Shown here: positions 1 through 10,378 of the stretch, piece after piece | Position numbering within the stretch: the first letter of the stretch is position 1 | Layout of the letters: each line of letters begins with the position of its first letter | From: Blattabacterium cuenoti | GTDB taxonomy: Bacteria; Bacteroidota; Bacteroidia; Flavobacteriales; Blattabacteriaceae | Direction of reading: 5' to 3' | Assembly (NCBI RefSeq): GCF_014252455.1 | Contig: NZ_CP060245.1 | Span: 544,468-608,467 of the forward strand | DNA: 64,000 nucleotides | Notes under the pieces: model-generated | Database searches by the model: none | What the model was told of the DNA's origin: nothing | What the model saw: only the letters and a program-made list of their open reading frames with translations | Made by a program: the position numbers and the translations under genes

Positions 1-183
1 ATTGGATTACATTTAGGATGGAATAGAATCATTAAAAGATTATTTAAAAAACTTACTTATCAAGTAATTAAAATAGATAGAGTAAATTTTGGAGGATTTA
101 CTAAAAAAAATATTCCTATAGGTAATTGGTGTTTTTTAAATGAAAAAGAAGTTTACCATAAATTAATAAATCATTTTTTATGA
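1..183 (+). CDS. rluB: Pseudouridine synthase, C-terminal 60 residues (gene cut by window edge)
   Basis: This is an open frame from base 1 to a TGA at 181-183, so the 5' part lies outside the window. The readable tail contains GLHLGWNRIIKRLF, then VIKIDRVNFGGFTKKNIPIG and a final NWCFLNEKEV. This matches the C-terminal part of RluB/RluE/RsuA-type pseudouridine synthases, where a G-x-N-R-x-x-R-R segment and an LDR...L..G.W..LTE.E segment close the catalytic domain. The family isomerises specific uridines in rRNA. The stop codon overlaps the aroQ start (ATGA, 180-183), so the two are probably cotranscribed. The exact subfamily and target base cannot be judged from this fragment. Confidence 0.75.
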   Translation: MGLHLGWNRIIKRLFKKLTYQVIKIDRVNFGGFTKKNIPIGNWCFLNEKEVYHKLINHFL

Positions 184-605
184 AAAAAATAAGTATTATT
201 AATGGACCAAATTTAAATCTTTTAGGAAAAAGAGAACCAAATTTATATGGTACTGAAAATTTTATAGATTATTTAAATAAAATAAAAAAAAAAAAAATAT
301 TTTCTAATATAGAAATATCTTATTATCAAAGTAATTATGAGGGAAAGATTATAGATTTTTTACATAAAATAGGTTTTAATTATGATGGAATTATTTTAAA
401 CGCGGGAGCATATACTCATACTTCTTTAGGAATAGCAGACGCTATTAAAGCTATTACATCTCCAGTTATAGAAGTTCATATTTCTAATATTTATGCTAGA
501 GAACATTTTAGAAAACAATCTTTTTTATCTTCTGTTTGTCAAGGATCTATTTTAGGTTTTGGATTAAAGTCCTATGAATTAGGAATTTTAAGTTTTTCTT
601 TATAA
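180..605 (+). CDS. aroQ: 3-dehydroquinate dehydratase, type II
   Basis: Catalyses the third step of the shikimate pathway, 3-dehydroquinate to 3-dehydroshikimate, in the cytosol. At 141 residues it has the family's usual length. The N-terminal motif GPNLNLLGKREPNLYG carries the catalytic tyrosine (residue 23). SNYEGKIIDFLH, the NAGAYTHTS loop and EVHISN with the catalytic histidine follow in the expected order. The coding sequence holds a run of 14 A at 284-297 and stays in frame across it (IKKKKIF), which is a useful contrast with the genes broken at shorter runs. The gene overlaps the upstream pseudouridine synthase by ATGA. Its last Leu codon TTA doubles as the antisense stop of engB. Confidence 0.96.
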   Translation: MKKISIINGPNLNLLGKREPNLYGTENFIDYLNKIKKKKIFSNIEISYYQSNYEGKIIDFLHKIGFNYDGIILNAGAYTHTSLGIADAIKAITSPVIEVHISNIYAREHFRKQSFLSSVCQGSILGFGLKSYELGILSFSL

Positions 606-1187
606 AAATTTTTTTTGAAAAATTATATTTAAATTCTTAATATACTGTATAATTTTTTTTCTTCCATATTTTTTTTTAGTAGATATCAAAAAATATGGAT
701 ATTTTTTTATTTTTGTTTTATATAAACTTATATTTTTATTAAAAATTTTTTTATTTAATTTATCTATTTTTGTAAAAATAACACAAAAATTAATTTTAAA
801 TTTTTTTAGTTTATGTATAAAATATAAATCTATTTTTTGTATAGGTATTCTACTATCTATTAATAAAAATAAACAAATTAAATTTTTTCTATAAAAAATA
901 TAATTTATAATTAATTTTTTTATACTATGTTTTTTTTTTTTAATAGAAAAAAAACCATATCCAGGTAAATCTATAAAAAACCATTTATTATTAATCAAAA
1001 AGGTATTAATTAATTTAGTACATCCTGGTTTAGATGAAACTTTAGCAATTTTACAATTAAGAATAAAATTAATTAAACTAGATTTTCCTACATTAGAACG
1101 TCCAATAAAAGCATATTCTGGAATAATAAAAGAAGAATCATTAAGTTTTTCAAAACTTCCTTTAAATTTTACAGAGTAAATTTTCAT
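600..1187 (-). CDS. engB: Ribosome biogenesis GTPase YsxC/EngB
   Basis: A TrmE-Era-EngA-YihA-type GTPase of 195 residues, needed for large-subunit assembly in other bacteria. Visible motifs are the P-loop GRSNVGKSS (about residues 29-37), the G2 threonine region KPGCTKLIN, the G3 motif DLPGYGF and the G4 motif TKIDK. Its start lies 26 bases inside the end of the upstream alpha/beta hydrolase gene, so it is the last gene of the leftward acpP-fabF-rnc-hydrolase-engB group. Its 3' end overlaps aroQ by 6 bases on the opposite strand. Confidence 0.95.
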   Translation of the reverse strand: MKIYSVKFKGSFEKLNDSSFIIPEYAFIGRSNVGKSSLINFILNCKIAKVSSKPGCTKLINTFLINNKWFFIDLPGYGFFSIKKKKHSIKKLIINYIFYRKNLICLFLLIDSRIPIQKIDLYFIHKLKKFKINFCVIFTKIDKLNKKIFNKNISLYKTKIKKYPYFLISTKKKYGRKKIIQYIKNLNIIFQKKFL

Positions 1188-1944
1188 GATGAAAATTAAA
1201 TTTAGAAAGCCATTTTTCTAAAATTTTTATAAATTTTTTAGGATGTTCCATCATAGGAACATGTCCGCATTTATCTATCCAATATAATTCAGCATGAGGA
1301 AGTAATCTATGAAATTTTTTTGCTACTTTTGGTGGAGTAACAGGATCTTGTTTCCCCCAAATTAAACAAAAAGGTTGTTTTATTACAGATAAATCTTTAG
1401 ACATATTATATTTCATAGAACTTTTCGCAATATATAAAATTTTAATTCCTTTTTTTTTATCATTTACCATATGAAATACTTCATCTACTAATTTTTTAGT
1501 AGCAATTTTAGGATTATAAAAAACTTCTTGTGATTTTTTTCTAATATATTCATAATTTTCCCTTTTAGGAATAGCATCTCCAAAAGCTTTTTCAAATAAT
1601 CCAGAACTTCCTGTAAGAACTACAGAATGTACTAAATCAATTCTTTTTTTTGCAATAATTAAAGCAATATGACCTCCTAAAGAATTTCCTATTAATGTAG
1701 CTTTTTCTATTCCTATTTCTATTAGTAATTTTATAACATATTTAGATAAATTATAAATATTAGTAAGTAATAATGGCATATTATAAATAGGTAATGAAGG
1801 AATAATCACTTTATATCCTTTTTTTGGAAAAAAATCTAAAAGAGCATTAAAATTACTTAAATTCCCCATTAATCCATGAAGTAATATTAAAGGATGACCT
1901 GTTCCTTTTATTATATAAGAAAATTTTTTCTTAAGAAGAAACAT
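1162..1944 (-). CDS. Alpha/beta-fold hydrolase
   Basis: A 260-residue protein with a complete alpha/beta hydrolase signature. It has the oxyanion-hole segment LLHGLMGNLSNF (about residue 22), the nucleophile elbow GNSLGG (about residue 88), the acid in WGKQDPVTPP and the catalytic histidine in CGHVPMMEHP. Similar proteins sit in single copy beside rnc or engB in many Bacteroidota, but the substrate is unknown and should not be guessed from the fold. Three bases separate it from rnc upstream, and it overlaps the engB start by 26 bases, so it is almost certainly in the same transcript. Confidence 0.85.
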   Translation of the reverse strand: MFLLKKKFSYIIKGTGHPLILLHGLMGNLSNFNALLDFFPKKGYKVIIPSLPIYNMPLLLTNIYNLSKYVIKLLIEIGIEKATLIGNSLGGHIALIIAKKRIDLVHSVVLTGSSGLFEKAFGDAIPKRENYEYIRKKSQEVFYNPKIATKKLVDEVFHMVNDKKKGIKILYIAKSSMKYNMSKDLSVIKQPFCLIWGKQDPVTPPKVAKKFHRLLPHAELYWIDKCGHVPMMEHPKKFIKILEKWLSKFNFHHENLLCKI

Positions 1945-1947
1945 AAT

Positions 1948-2694
1948 TTAAATATTTTTTTTAATTTTTTTTTGTATTAAAAAATAAGCTTTTTTAGCTG
2001 CTAATTCTTCTGATCTTTTTTTAGAAAAACCTTTACCTTTTGTTTTAATTCCATAATTAGATATAATACATTCAGATAAATAAATATTTATGTTTTTTTT
2101 TTCTATTTTTTTTTCTTTAAAAGTATTAAAATTTATTATAAATTTATTTTTTTGTGACCATTCTATAATCCATACTTTATAACTAAAAATTTCTTTTTGC
2201 AATTTTAAAAGATTTACATGATTATGTAATATTTTTTTATATACAAAATTTTTACACCCTTGATATCCTATATCTAAATAAATAAAACCAATTAAAGCTT
2301 CTAAAGTATTTCCTAATATATTATCAGATATAATAGGAATATTTTCTTTAATAAAAATATTTATAATAGTTAATTTTTTAGAAATTTTATTTAAATTATT
2401 TCTACATACAATTTTAGCTCGAATTTGAGTTAATTCTCCTTCTTTTTTTTCAGATAATTGTTCATATAAAAAATGTGAAATAATAGAATTTAATATAGAA
2501 TCTCCTAAAAATTCTAATCTTTGAAAATTCATATAATAATTTTTATTATAATTTTTTTTTTTTACAGAAAAACTATAAATAAAAACTTCTTTTAAAAATT
2601 TTACATTTTTAGGAATAAATCCTAATATTTTAATCAATTTATTAATAAATAAAGAGTTAAATTTATTCTCAATAATATTATTATTAGATAACAT
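1948..2694 (-). CDS. rnc: Ribonuclease III
   Basis: Cleaves double-stranded RNA, mainly rRNA precursors. The catalytic domain shows QRLEFLGDSILNSIISHFLYE, the RNase III signature with Glu and Asp metal ligands, and the second metal-binding helix NTLEALIGFIYLD. The C-terminal 70 residues form a dsRNA-binding domain ending in GFSKKRSEELAAKKAY. At 248 residues it is normal for Bacteroidota. Its start overlaps the end of fabF by 11 bases; the fabF-rnc pairing is common in the phylum. Confidence 0.96.
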   Translation of the reverse strand: MLSNNNIIENKFNSLFINKLIKILGFIPKNVKFLKEVFIYSFSVKKKNYNKNYYMNFQRLEFLGDSILNSIISHFLYEQLSEKKEGELTQIRAKIVCRNNLNKISKKLTIINIFIKENIPIISDNILGNTLEALIGFIYLDIGYQGCKNFVYKKILHNHVNLLKLQKEIFSYKVWIIEWSQKNKFIINFNTFKEKKIEKKNINIYLSECIISNYGIKTKGKGFSKKRSEELAAKKAYFLIQKKIKKNI

Positions 2695-3943
2695 TTATTT
2701 TTTTAAATAAAAGACAAACATTATGCCCTCCAAAACCAAAAGTATTACATATACTAATATTAACTTTTTTTTTTATAGCTTTATTAGGTGTAAAATTCAT
2801 TCTATAATCTATTTTTTTATCTATTTTAAATAAATTAATAGTTGGTGGAATAATTTTTTTACTCAAAGGAAGTATAGATGCAATAGCCTCAATAGATCCT
2901 GCTGCACCTAATAAATGACCAGTCATAGATTTAGTTGAATTGATATTAATATTATATACTTTTTCATGAAAAACTTCTTTAATTGCTTTTACTTCTGCAA
3001 TATCTCCTAAAATAGTAGAAGTTCCATGAGAATTAATATGATCTACTTCTGTATATTTAATTCCAGCATCTTTAATGGCAGCTTTCATTGCAAGTATTAT
3101 CCCTTTTCCTTCTGGATGAGGTGCTGTAATATGATAAGCATCTCCAGACATACCTACTCCTCCTATTTCTGCGTAAATATTTGCATTTCTTTTTTTTGCA
3201 TGATTATATTCCTCTAATATAAGACATCCAGCTCCTTCTCCTAAAACAAACCCATCTCTATCTTGATCAAAAGGACGTGAAGCTGTTTTATAATCTTCAT
3301 TTCTTGTAGATAAAGCATGTAAAGCATTAAAACCTCCTACTCCACTTTGTGTAATAGCCGCTTCTGATCCACCAGTAATCATAATATCTGCTTTTCCTAA
3401 ACAAATTAAATGATACGCATCAACAATTGCATTAGATGAAGATGCACAAGCTGATACAGTCGCATAATTAGGTCCATGTATTCCATAATTCATAGAAATA
3501 AAACCTGCAGTAATATCTATTAACATTTTAGGAATAAAATAAGGACTAAATCTAGGTATTTTTCCTCCATTAATATAATCTGAAATAGATTTTTCTAAAT
3601 TTAATAAACCACCAATTCCAGATCCCCAAATAACTCCAATTCTTTCTTTTTTTTCTTTATAAAAATTTATTTTACTATTTATTATAGCTTCTTGAGAAGC
3701 TATAATACCATATTGTGCACATGGATCTAATTTTCGTTGTTCTTTTTTACTAAAAAAAGTGCTAGGATCATAATTTTTTAATTCACAAGCGAATTTAGTT
3801 TTAAACTTATTAGTATCAAAATAAGTAATAGGAGCAGATCCATTTTTTCCTTTAATTAGAGATATCCAATAATCTTCAATATTATTACCTATTGGGGTAA
3901 TAGAACCAATTCCAGTTATTACTACTCTTTTTAATTCATTCAT
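2684..3943 (-). CDS. fabF: 3-oxoacyl-[acyl-carrier-protein] synthase II
   Basis: Condensing enzyme for elongation steps of type II fatty acid synthesis. The nucleophilic cysteine is in VSACASSSNAI (about residue 165). The two catalytic histidines are in NSHGTSTILGD and in SMTGHLLGAAGSIEA, followed by the C-terminal CNTFGFGGHN glycine-rich loop. The protein is full length (419 residues). It lies 16 bases downstream of acpP, which encodes the carrier of its substrate, a classic acpP-fabF arrangement. The fabZ and fabG genes of the same cycle are elsewhere in this window. Confidence 0.97.
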   Translation of the reverse strand: MNELKRVVITGIGSITPIGNNIEDYWISLIKGKNGSAPITYFDTNKFKTKFACELKNYDPSTFFSKKEQRKLDPCAQYGIIASQEAIINSKINFYKEKKERIGVIWGSGIGGLLNLEKSISDYINGGKIPRFSPYFIPKMLIDITAGFISMNYGIHGPNYATVSACASSSNAIVDAYHLICLGKADIMITGGSEAAITQSGVGGFNALHALSTRNEDYKTASRPFDQDRDGFVLGEGAGCLILEEYNHAKKRNANIYAEIGGVGMSGDAYHITAPHPEGKGIILAMKAAIKDAGIKYTEVDHINSHGTSTILGDIAEVKAIKEVFHEKVYNININSTKSMTGHLLGAAGSIEAIASILPLSKKIIPPTINLFKIDKKIDYRMNFTPNKAIKKKVNISICNTFGFGGHNVCLLFKKINVI

Positions 3944-3959
3944 AAAAAATTAATATTTT

Positions 3960-4238
3960 TTAATCAGAATTTTTTTTTTCATTATTATCTATTTTTTTTT
4001 TCTCATTTAAAATCTCTTCTATCGCCTGTATCGCTTCTCCTACAGTAGTTATTTTTTCTGCTTTTTCATCAGAAATACTAATATTAAATTCTTTTTCAAA
4101 TTCCATAATAAGTTCTACTATATCTAATGAATCTGCTCCTAAATCATTAGTAAAACTAGAAGTAGGAAGAATTTCATTTTCTTCTATACTCAATTTTTCT
4201 ACGATAAGAGCATAAACTCTTGATGAAAGATCAGACAT
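3960..4238 (-). CDS. acpP: Acyl carrier protein
   Basis: Small acidic four-helix protein that carries growing acyl chains on a 4'-phosphopantetheine arm. The attachment serine is in the motif [17 protein letters not shown] (about residue 36). The length of 92 residues includes a charged C-terminal extension ([13 protein letters not shown]) beyond the usual 75-80 residues. It is the first gene of the leftward group. A candidate promoter box lies about 30 bases upstream. Confidence 0.97.
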   Translation of the reverse strand: MSDLSSRVYALIVEKLSIEENEILPTSSFTNDLGADSLDIVELIMEFEKEFNISISDEKAEKITTVGEAIQAIEEILNEKKKIDNNEKKNSD

Positions 4239-4267
4239 AAAATCATAATTTTTATTTTTTTATGGTA

Positions 4268-4275
4268 CAAAATTA
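4268..4275 (-). promoter_or_regulatory. Candidate -7 box for the acpP operon
   Basis: On the minus strand the octamer reads TAATTTTG, which fits the Bacteroidota housekeeping consensus TAnnTTTG, and it ends about 30 bases before the acpP ATG. No good -33 TTTG partner is seen at the usual spacing. In such AT-rich DNA the octamer occurs by chance roughly once per kilobase per strand, so this is a position-based suggestion only. Confidence 0.35.
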
Positions 4276-4297
4276 GTAAACTTTTATAAATCATATA

Positions 4298-4305
4298 TAA
4301 ATTTG
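4298..4305 (+). promoter_or_regulatory. Candidate -7 box for pckA
   Basis: The octamer TAAATTTG fits TAnnTTTG and ends 30 bases upstream of the pckA ATG at 4336, implying a leader of roughly 20-25 bases. It lies in the 97-base divergent region that also holds the acpP candidate. No clear -33 element accompanies it. Confidence 0.4.
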
Positions 4306-4335
4306 TTACTTTAAGATATCTAACAGAAAATACAT

Positions 4336-5937
4336 ATGGAATCTATCTCTTTAAAACATTATGGAATATTAAATTCTTTAAATTATTGTCAATTATCTCC
4401 TGATAAATTACAAAATTTAATTGTTAAAAATAAAATGGGAATAGAAACTAAATCTGGAGTATTAGCTATTAATACTGGATTATTTACTGGAAGATCCCCT
4501 AAAGATCGATTTATAGTCAAAGATCATATTACAAATGATAAAATTTTTTGGGATGAAAAAATTAATCAATCTTTTGATCCAAAAAAATTTGATTTTTTAT
4601 ATAAAAAAGTAGTCAAATATTTATCTGGAAAAAAATTATATATAAGAGATGGATATCTTTGTTCTGATTCTAGATATCAATTAAATATACGTTTTATTAA
4701 TGAATATCCATGGTCTGATTTATTTGTTCATAATCTTTTTTTTAGATTTTCTAAATTTGGACAAATTTCACCAGAATGGATATTATTGTGTGCTCCTAGT
4801 TTTAAAGCTAATCCATTTACAGATGGAACAAAAAAAAAAAATTTTTCTATTTTAAATTTTTTAAAAAAAATTATATTAATCGGGGGAACAGGATATACAG
4901 GAGAAATTAAAAAATCTATGTTTTCAGTTTTAAATTTTATACTTCCTACATATAAAAATGTATTTCCTATGCATTGTGCAGCAAATATTGGAAATAAAAA
5001 AGATACAGCATTATTTTTTGGATTATCAGGAACTGGAAAAACTACTATTTCTAATGATCCTAATAGAAAATTAATAGGAGATGATGAACATGGATGGAGT
5101 TATAATAATATTATTTTCAATTTTGAAGGTGGTTGTTATGCAAAAATATTCGGAATTTCTAAATCCAAAGAACCGATAATTTATCATGCTATAAAAAAAG
5201 GGGCTATGTTAGAAAATGTAATCTTCAAAAAGGAAACAAAAGAAGTCGATTTTTTTAATAATTCTATTACAGAAAATATGAGAATTAGTTATCCCATTTA
5301 TTTTATAAAAAATTTTGAAAAAAAATTATATTCTTCTAATATTAAAAATATTTTTTTTCTTACATATGATGCTTTTGGTGTATTACCTCCTATTTCTAAA
5401 TTAAATAAAGAACAATCAGCATATTATTTTTTATTAGGTTATACTTCTAAAGTAGCTGGAACAGAATTTGATATAATAAAACCAAAAGCAACTTTTTCTT
5501 CTTGTTTTGGAGCTCCTTTTATGCCATTACATCCAGTGATGTATACAAAAATGTTAATAAAAAAATTAAAAAATACTAAAATAAATGTTTGGATGGTAAA
5601 TACAGGAATTATTATATATGGAGAAAATCAAGGAGATTCTTTAAAAAAGAAAAGAATTCAATTAAAGGATACAAGAAAATTAGTAAAATGTGCATTAAAT
5701 GGAGATTTATCTTTATCTAAAATTAGATATGAAAAATATCCTTTTTTTAATTTTAAAATTCCAAAATATTGTCCAGGAATATCTTCTGATATATTAAATC
5801 CAAAAAATACATGGAAAAATAAAAAAATGTATAAAAATCAAGTACAAAAACTTATTAAAAAAATTATTAAAAATTTTGATATATATAGAAAATATACAGA
5901 TAAAGAAATTTTATCTGGTGAACCTAAAATAAAATAA
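4336..5937 (+). CDS. pckA: Phosphoenolpyruvate carboxykinase (ATP)
   Basis: Interconverts oxaloacetate + ATP and phosphoenolpyruvate + ADP + CO2. In a symbiont fed amino and organic acids it would start gluconeogenesis. At 533 residues it has the size of the ATP-dependent class. Visible are the early NTGLFTGRSPKDRF motif, the substrate-binding MHCAANIG, the P-loop GLSGTGKTT (about residue 230), the metal-binding GDDEHGW and the FEGGCYAK motif. It stands alone, followed by 53 bases to pdxA. Together with gapA elsewhere in the window it fits a gluconeogenic rather than glycolytic carbon flow (inference). Confidence 0.97.
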   Translation: MESISLKHYGILNSLNYCQLSPDKLQNLIVKNKMGIETKSGVLAINTGLFTGRSPKDRFIVKDHITNDKIFWDEKINQSFDPKKFDFLYKKVVKYLSGKKLYIRDGYLCSDSRYQLNIRFINEYPWSDLFVHNLFFRFSKFGQISPEWILLCAPSFKANPFTDGTKKKNFSILNFLKKIILIGGTGYTGEIKKSMFSVLNFILPTYKNVFPMHCAANIGNKKDTALFFGLSGTGKTTISNDPNRKLIGDDEHGWSYNNIIFNFEGGCYAKIFGISKSKEPIIYHAIKKGAMLENVIFKKETKEVDFFNNSITENMRISYPIYFIKNFEKKLYSSNIKNIFFLTYDAFGVLPPISKLNKEQSAYYFLLGYTSKVAGTEFDIIKPKATFSSCFGAPFMPLHPVMYTKMLIKKLKNTKINVWMVNTGIIIYGENQGDSLKKKRIQLKDTRKLVKCALNGDLSLSKIRYEKYPFFNFKIPKYCPGISSDILNPKNTWKNKKMYKNQVQKLIKKIIKNFDIYRKYTDKEILSGEPKIK

Positions 5938-5990
5938 TTTATTTTTATTTATTAAATTATTTTTAATTTTTTAAAATTAAAATATTTATT

Positions 5991-7028
5991 TTGAAAAGTA
6001 AAAAAATTAAAATTGGTTTTTCTACAGGAGATATTCATGGAATAGGAATAGAAGTATTTTTAAAAGTATGTCGTAAAAAAAGACTTTTAGATTTTTTTAC
6101 ACCAATATTATTTGGATCTACTAAATTATGTCATTATTATAAAAAAATTTTAAATTTAGAAGTAAATAATATACAAGAAATAAATAATTTAAAAGAAATT
6201 ATAGATTATAAAATTAATATTATTAATATTTATAAAGAAGATATTAAATTTGATTTAATTAAATATAATCACCAAGATTCAATAAAATATCCAATTTTAT
6301 CTTTACAAAAAGTAACAAAAGCTTTAAAATATGGAAAAATAGATGTTATGGTTACTGGACCTGTTAATAAAAATTATATGAATATAAAAGGATTTTCCTT
6401 TTTTGGTCATACTGAATATTTAAAAAATATTTTAGAAGGATATCCTTTAATGTTAATGATTCATGATACTTTAAAAATTGCTTTAGTTACTCATCATTTA
6501 CCATTAAAATATGTTCATTCTGAATTAACTAAAAAAAAAATTATAAAATCTATTCAAATTTTACATAAATCATTAATTATTGATTTTTCTATAAAAAAAC
6601 CTAAAATAGCTGTATTAGGATGTAATCCTCATTCAGGAGAAAACGGATTATTAGGTAATGAAGAAAAAACAAAAATTAAACCGGCTATTGATTTTTTCTT
6701 AAAAAAAAAAGGTTTTTTAATATTTGGCCCTTATTCTTCAGATAGTTTTTTTGGAAATCATAATTATCGTCATTTTGATGCAGTATTAGCGATGTATCAC
6801 GATCAAGGATTAATTCCATTTAAAACATTAACTTTTAATGAAGGAGTAAATTTTACAGCTGGTCTTTCTCATATCCGTACTTCTCCAGATCATGGAGTTG
6901 CTTATGATATTGCTAAAAAAGGTATTGCTAAAGAAAATTCGTTAGAAGAAGCTATTTTTAGCGCAATAAAAATATTTAAAAATAGAGCAGAATATATGAA
7001 AATAAAATCATATTCTATAAAATTATAA
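5991..7028 (+). CDS. pdxA: 4-hydroxythreonine-4-phosphate dehydrogenase
   Basis: Oxidises 4-phosphohydroxy-L-threonine in the DXP-dependent vitamin B6 pathway. Its product is condensed by PdxJ (also in this window) and the resulting PNP is oxidised by PdxH (also here). Start is TTG at 5991: the family N-terminus IKIGFSTGDIHGIGIEVFLK begins at once and no ATG is available upstream. Also visible are VTGPVNKNYM, the metal-binding histidine of FFGHTEYL, LGCNPHSGENG and the second metal site MYHDQGLIPFK. Length 345 is normal. Its 3' end overlaps atpC on the other strand by 14 bases. Confidence 0.95.
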   Translation: MKSKKIKIGFSTGDIHGIGIEVFLKVCRKKRLLDFFTPILFGSTKLCHYYKKILNLEVNNIQEINNLKEIIDYKINIINIYKEDIKFDLIKYNHQDSIKYPILSLQKVTKALKYGKIDVMVTGPVNKNYMNIKGFSFFGHTEYLKNILEGYPLMLMIHDTLKIALVTHHLPLKYVHSELTKKKIIKSIQILHKSLIIDFSIKKPKIAVLGCNPHSGENGLLGNEEKTKIKPAIDFFLKKKGFLIFGPYSSDSFFGNHNYRHFDAVLAMYHDQGLIPFKTLTFNEGVNFTAGLSHIRTSPDHGVAYDIAKKGIAKENSLEEAIFSAIKIFKNRAEYMKIKSYSIKL

Positions 7029-7257
7029 TTACAATATTTTTTTTTGTATATAAAAAACCACCATTTATTGGTATTTTTATTTTTTTTGATAAAAAATTTA
7101 TTTTTATAACTCCATTTTTTAATATAGATATTAATGGGGCATGATTTTTTAAAATTTGAAATTTTCCATTTAAACCAGGTAATGTTATAGATCTAACTGT
7201 ATTTTTATTACTTTTAAAAATAATTTTATTATAACTAATAATAGTTATTTTCATCAT
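7015..7257 (-). CDS. atpC: F1 ATP synthase epsilon subunit, short form
   Basis: An 80-residue protein directly after atpD whose sequence (RSITLPGLNGKFQILKNHAP, then LISILKNGVIKI) is the N-terminal beta-sandwich of the epsilon subunit. This domain couples the rotor to the c-ring. The C-terminal helical hairpin that inhibits ATP hydrolysis in E. coli is missing; short epsilon subunits of about 80-95 residues are common in Bacteroidota. It abuts the atpD stop with no gap. The 3' end runs 14 bases into pdxA on the opposite strand. The remaining F0F1 genes are not in this window, in line with the split atp loci of the phylum. Confidence 0.9.
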   Translation of the reverse strand: MMKITIISYNKIIFKSNKNTVRSITLPGLNGKFQILKNHAPLISILKNGVIKINFLSKKIKIPINGGFLYTKKNIVIIIL

Positions 7258-8765
<1,508 letters not shown>

Positions 8766-8803
8766 ATAATTCTTTTAAGGAGATCTAATTAATCATTTAT
8801 TTT

Positions 8804-8811
8804 TATCTTTG
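8804..8811 (+). promoter_or_regulatory. Candidate -7 box for ribF
   Basis: TATCTTTG fits TAnnTTTG and ends 28 bases before the ribF TTG start at 8840, within the divergent atpD/ribF region. No -33 element is evident. Confidence 0.4.
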
Positions 8812-8839
8812 TAAACATAAATAAAAAAAATTAAAAATT

Positions 8840-9802
8840 TTGAAAATTTATTCATTTATTGATGAATTTTCTTCTTTATTACCATGTGTATTTACATTAG
8901 GTTTTTTTGATGGAGTTCATATAGGTCATCAAAAATTAATTCAATTTTTAACTAAAAACAAAGAATCTTATTGTTCAGTTTTACTTACTTTTAATATACA
9001 TCCTAAAGAAGTATTAAATCCTAAAAAAAAAATTTTTTATTTAAATACACTTTCTGAAAGAATCTATCATTTAAAAAAAACAGGGATAGAACATTTAATT
9101 ATCCACCCTTTTACTCTGAATTTTTCAAAATTAAGTATAAAATATTTTTTACAAAAAATTTTATTATCTAAACTAAAAATTAAAAAAATTATTACTGGAT
9201 ATGATTCTCATATTGGAAAAGATAAAGTAAAAACTTTTTATCATTTAAAAAAAATTTCTAATTTTTATAGATTTCAATTATATAAAGTACATCCTTATAA
9301 ATTTGAAAAAAAAATTATTAGTTCTACTTTAATAAGAAAATCTATTTTAAAAGGAAATATGAAATGGGCAAATAAAGCTTTAGGTTATTTATATACTTTA
9401 TCTGGATATGTAATTAAAGGAAATGGAATAGGAAAAAAATTAAATTTTCCTACAGCTAATATTAAAATAAATGAAAAAAAAATAATACCTAAAAAAGGTG
9501 TTTACGCTGTAAAAATTCATTTATTCAATCATATTTATCAAGGAATGATGAATATAGGAATTTGTCCTACTATTAATAATAATAATACTCTTTTAAAAAT
9601 AGAAGTACATATTTTTAATTTTAAAAAAAATATTTATGGAAAAAAACTTGATATTGGAGTTATTCAAATTATTCGTAAAGAATTCAAATTTAATACTCTT
9701 TATGAGTTAAAAAAACAAATTCAAAAAGATCAATTTAAAATAAAAAAATTATTTTTTTATGATCAAAAAAATTTCTCAATTAATCCAATATTTATTAAAT
9801 AA
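8840..9802 (+). CDS. ribF: Bifunctional riboflavin kinase / FAD synthetase
   Basis: Converts riboflavin to FMN and then FAD. The N-terminal nucleotidyltransferase domain shows GFFDGVHIGHQKLI (the HxGH-type motif, about residues 22-35) and the ISSTLIRKSILKGN segment. The C-terminal kinase domain shows GYVIKGNGIGKKLNFPTANI, the nucleotide-binding G-x-G-x-x-x-G-F-P-T-A-N motif. The start is TTG at 8840; no ATG precedes the conserved region. Length 320 is normal. The following AddB-like gene starts 44 bases before this gene's stop, in another frame. Confidence 0.94.
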   Translation: MKIYSFIDEFSSLLPCVFTLGFFDGVHIGHQKLIQFLTKNKESYCSVLLTFNIHPKEVLNPKKKIFYLNTLSERIYHLKKTGIEHLIIHPFTLNFSKLSIKYFLQKILLSKLKIKKIITGYDSHIGKDKVKTFYHLKKISNFYRFQLYKVHPYKFEKKIISSTLIRKSILKGNMKWANKALGYLYTLSGYVIKGNGIGKKLNFPTANIKINEKKIIPKKGVYAVKIHLFNHIYQGMMNIGICPTINNNNTLLKIEVHIFNFKKNIYGKKLDIGVIQIIRKEFKFNTLYELKKQIQKDQFKIKKLFFYDQKNFSINPIFIK

Positions 9803-10243
9803 TAAAAATTTTAAAAAAAAAAAATTAATATTAATATCTTTTGATAATTTTTTGATAGAAAAAATTAAACAAAAATATCAAATACAATTTCCTTTAGATA
9901 CACAAATTATTACTATAGAACAATTTTTAGAAAAAATATCTGGATTATCTTTATGTAAGAAAGATGATATTCTATTTTATTTTTTTTATTTTTTAACAAA
10001 AAATAATAACAATTTAATAAAAAATTTTCATGATTTTTTTCAATGGGGGCCAAAGATTTTAGATGATTTTCAAGATTTAGATTTACATCTTATTAAAATA
10101 GAATCTTTTTTTTCTTCTATGATTTCTATAGAAAAAATTAAAAAATGGAATTTAGTTAATTTAGAAAAAAAATTAAAAAATAATATAAAATTTTTTTGGG
10201 AAGAAATTTATCAAAATTATACAATTTTAAAAAACGAATTATT

Positions 10244-10252
10244 AAAAAAAAA
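10244..10252 (+). repeat. Poly(A)9 tract at the first break of the AddB-like gene
   Basis: Nine A followed by GG, so the sequence ends in A-AAA-AAG. One extra A, or a -1 shift on this heptamer, joins ELLKK to KGYLGLIF in the next frame. Confidence 0.85.
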
Positions 10253-10370
10253 GGATATCTTGGTTTAATATTTAGAATAGCTATTGATTCTTTAAAAAAT
10301 TATTTTTCTAATCATTTAGATATCCAAATCATTTTTTTAAATTCTAGATTTTATTTATTTAATGAATATG

Positions 10371-10378
10371 AAAAAAAA
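10371..10378 (+). repeat. Poly(A)8 tract at the second break of the AddB-like gene
   Basis: Eight A followed by four T and a TAA. One extra A turns the end NEYEKKF-stop into NEYEKKILKKIITFHQF and opens the rest of the gene. Confidence 0.8.

Noticed and set aside
3026..3217. Rightward 63-codon frame inside fabF
   Set aside because: Antisense to conserved fabF coding sequence; composition (Cys/Phe/Ser-rich) is that of a mirror frame.
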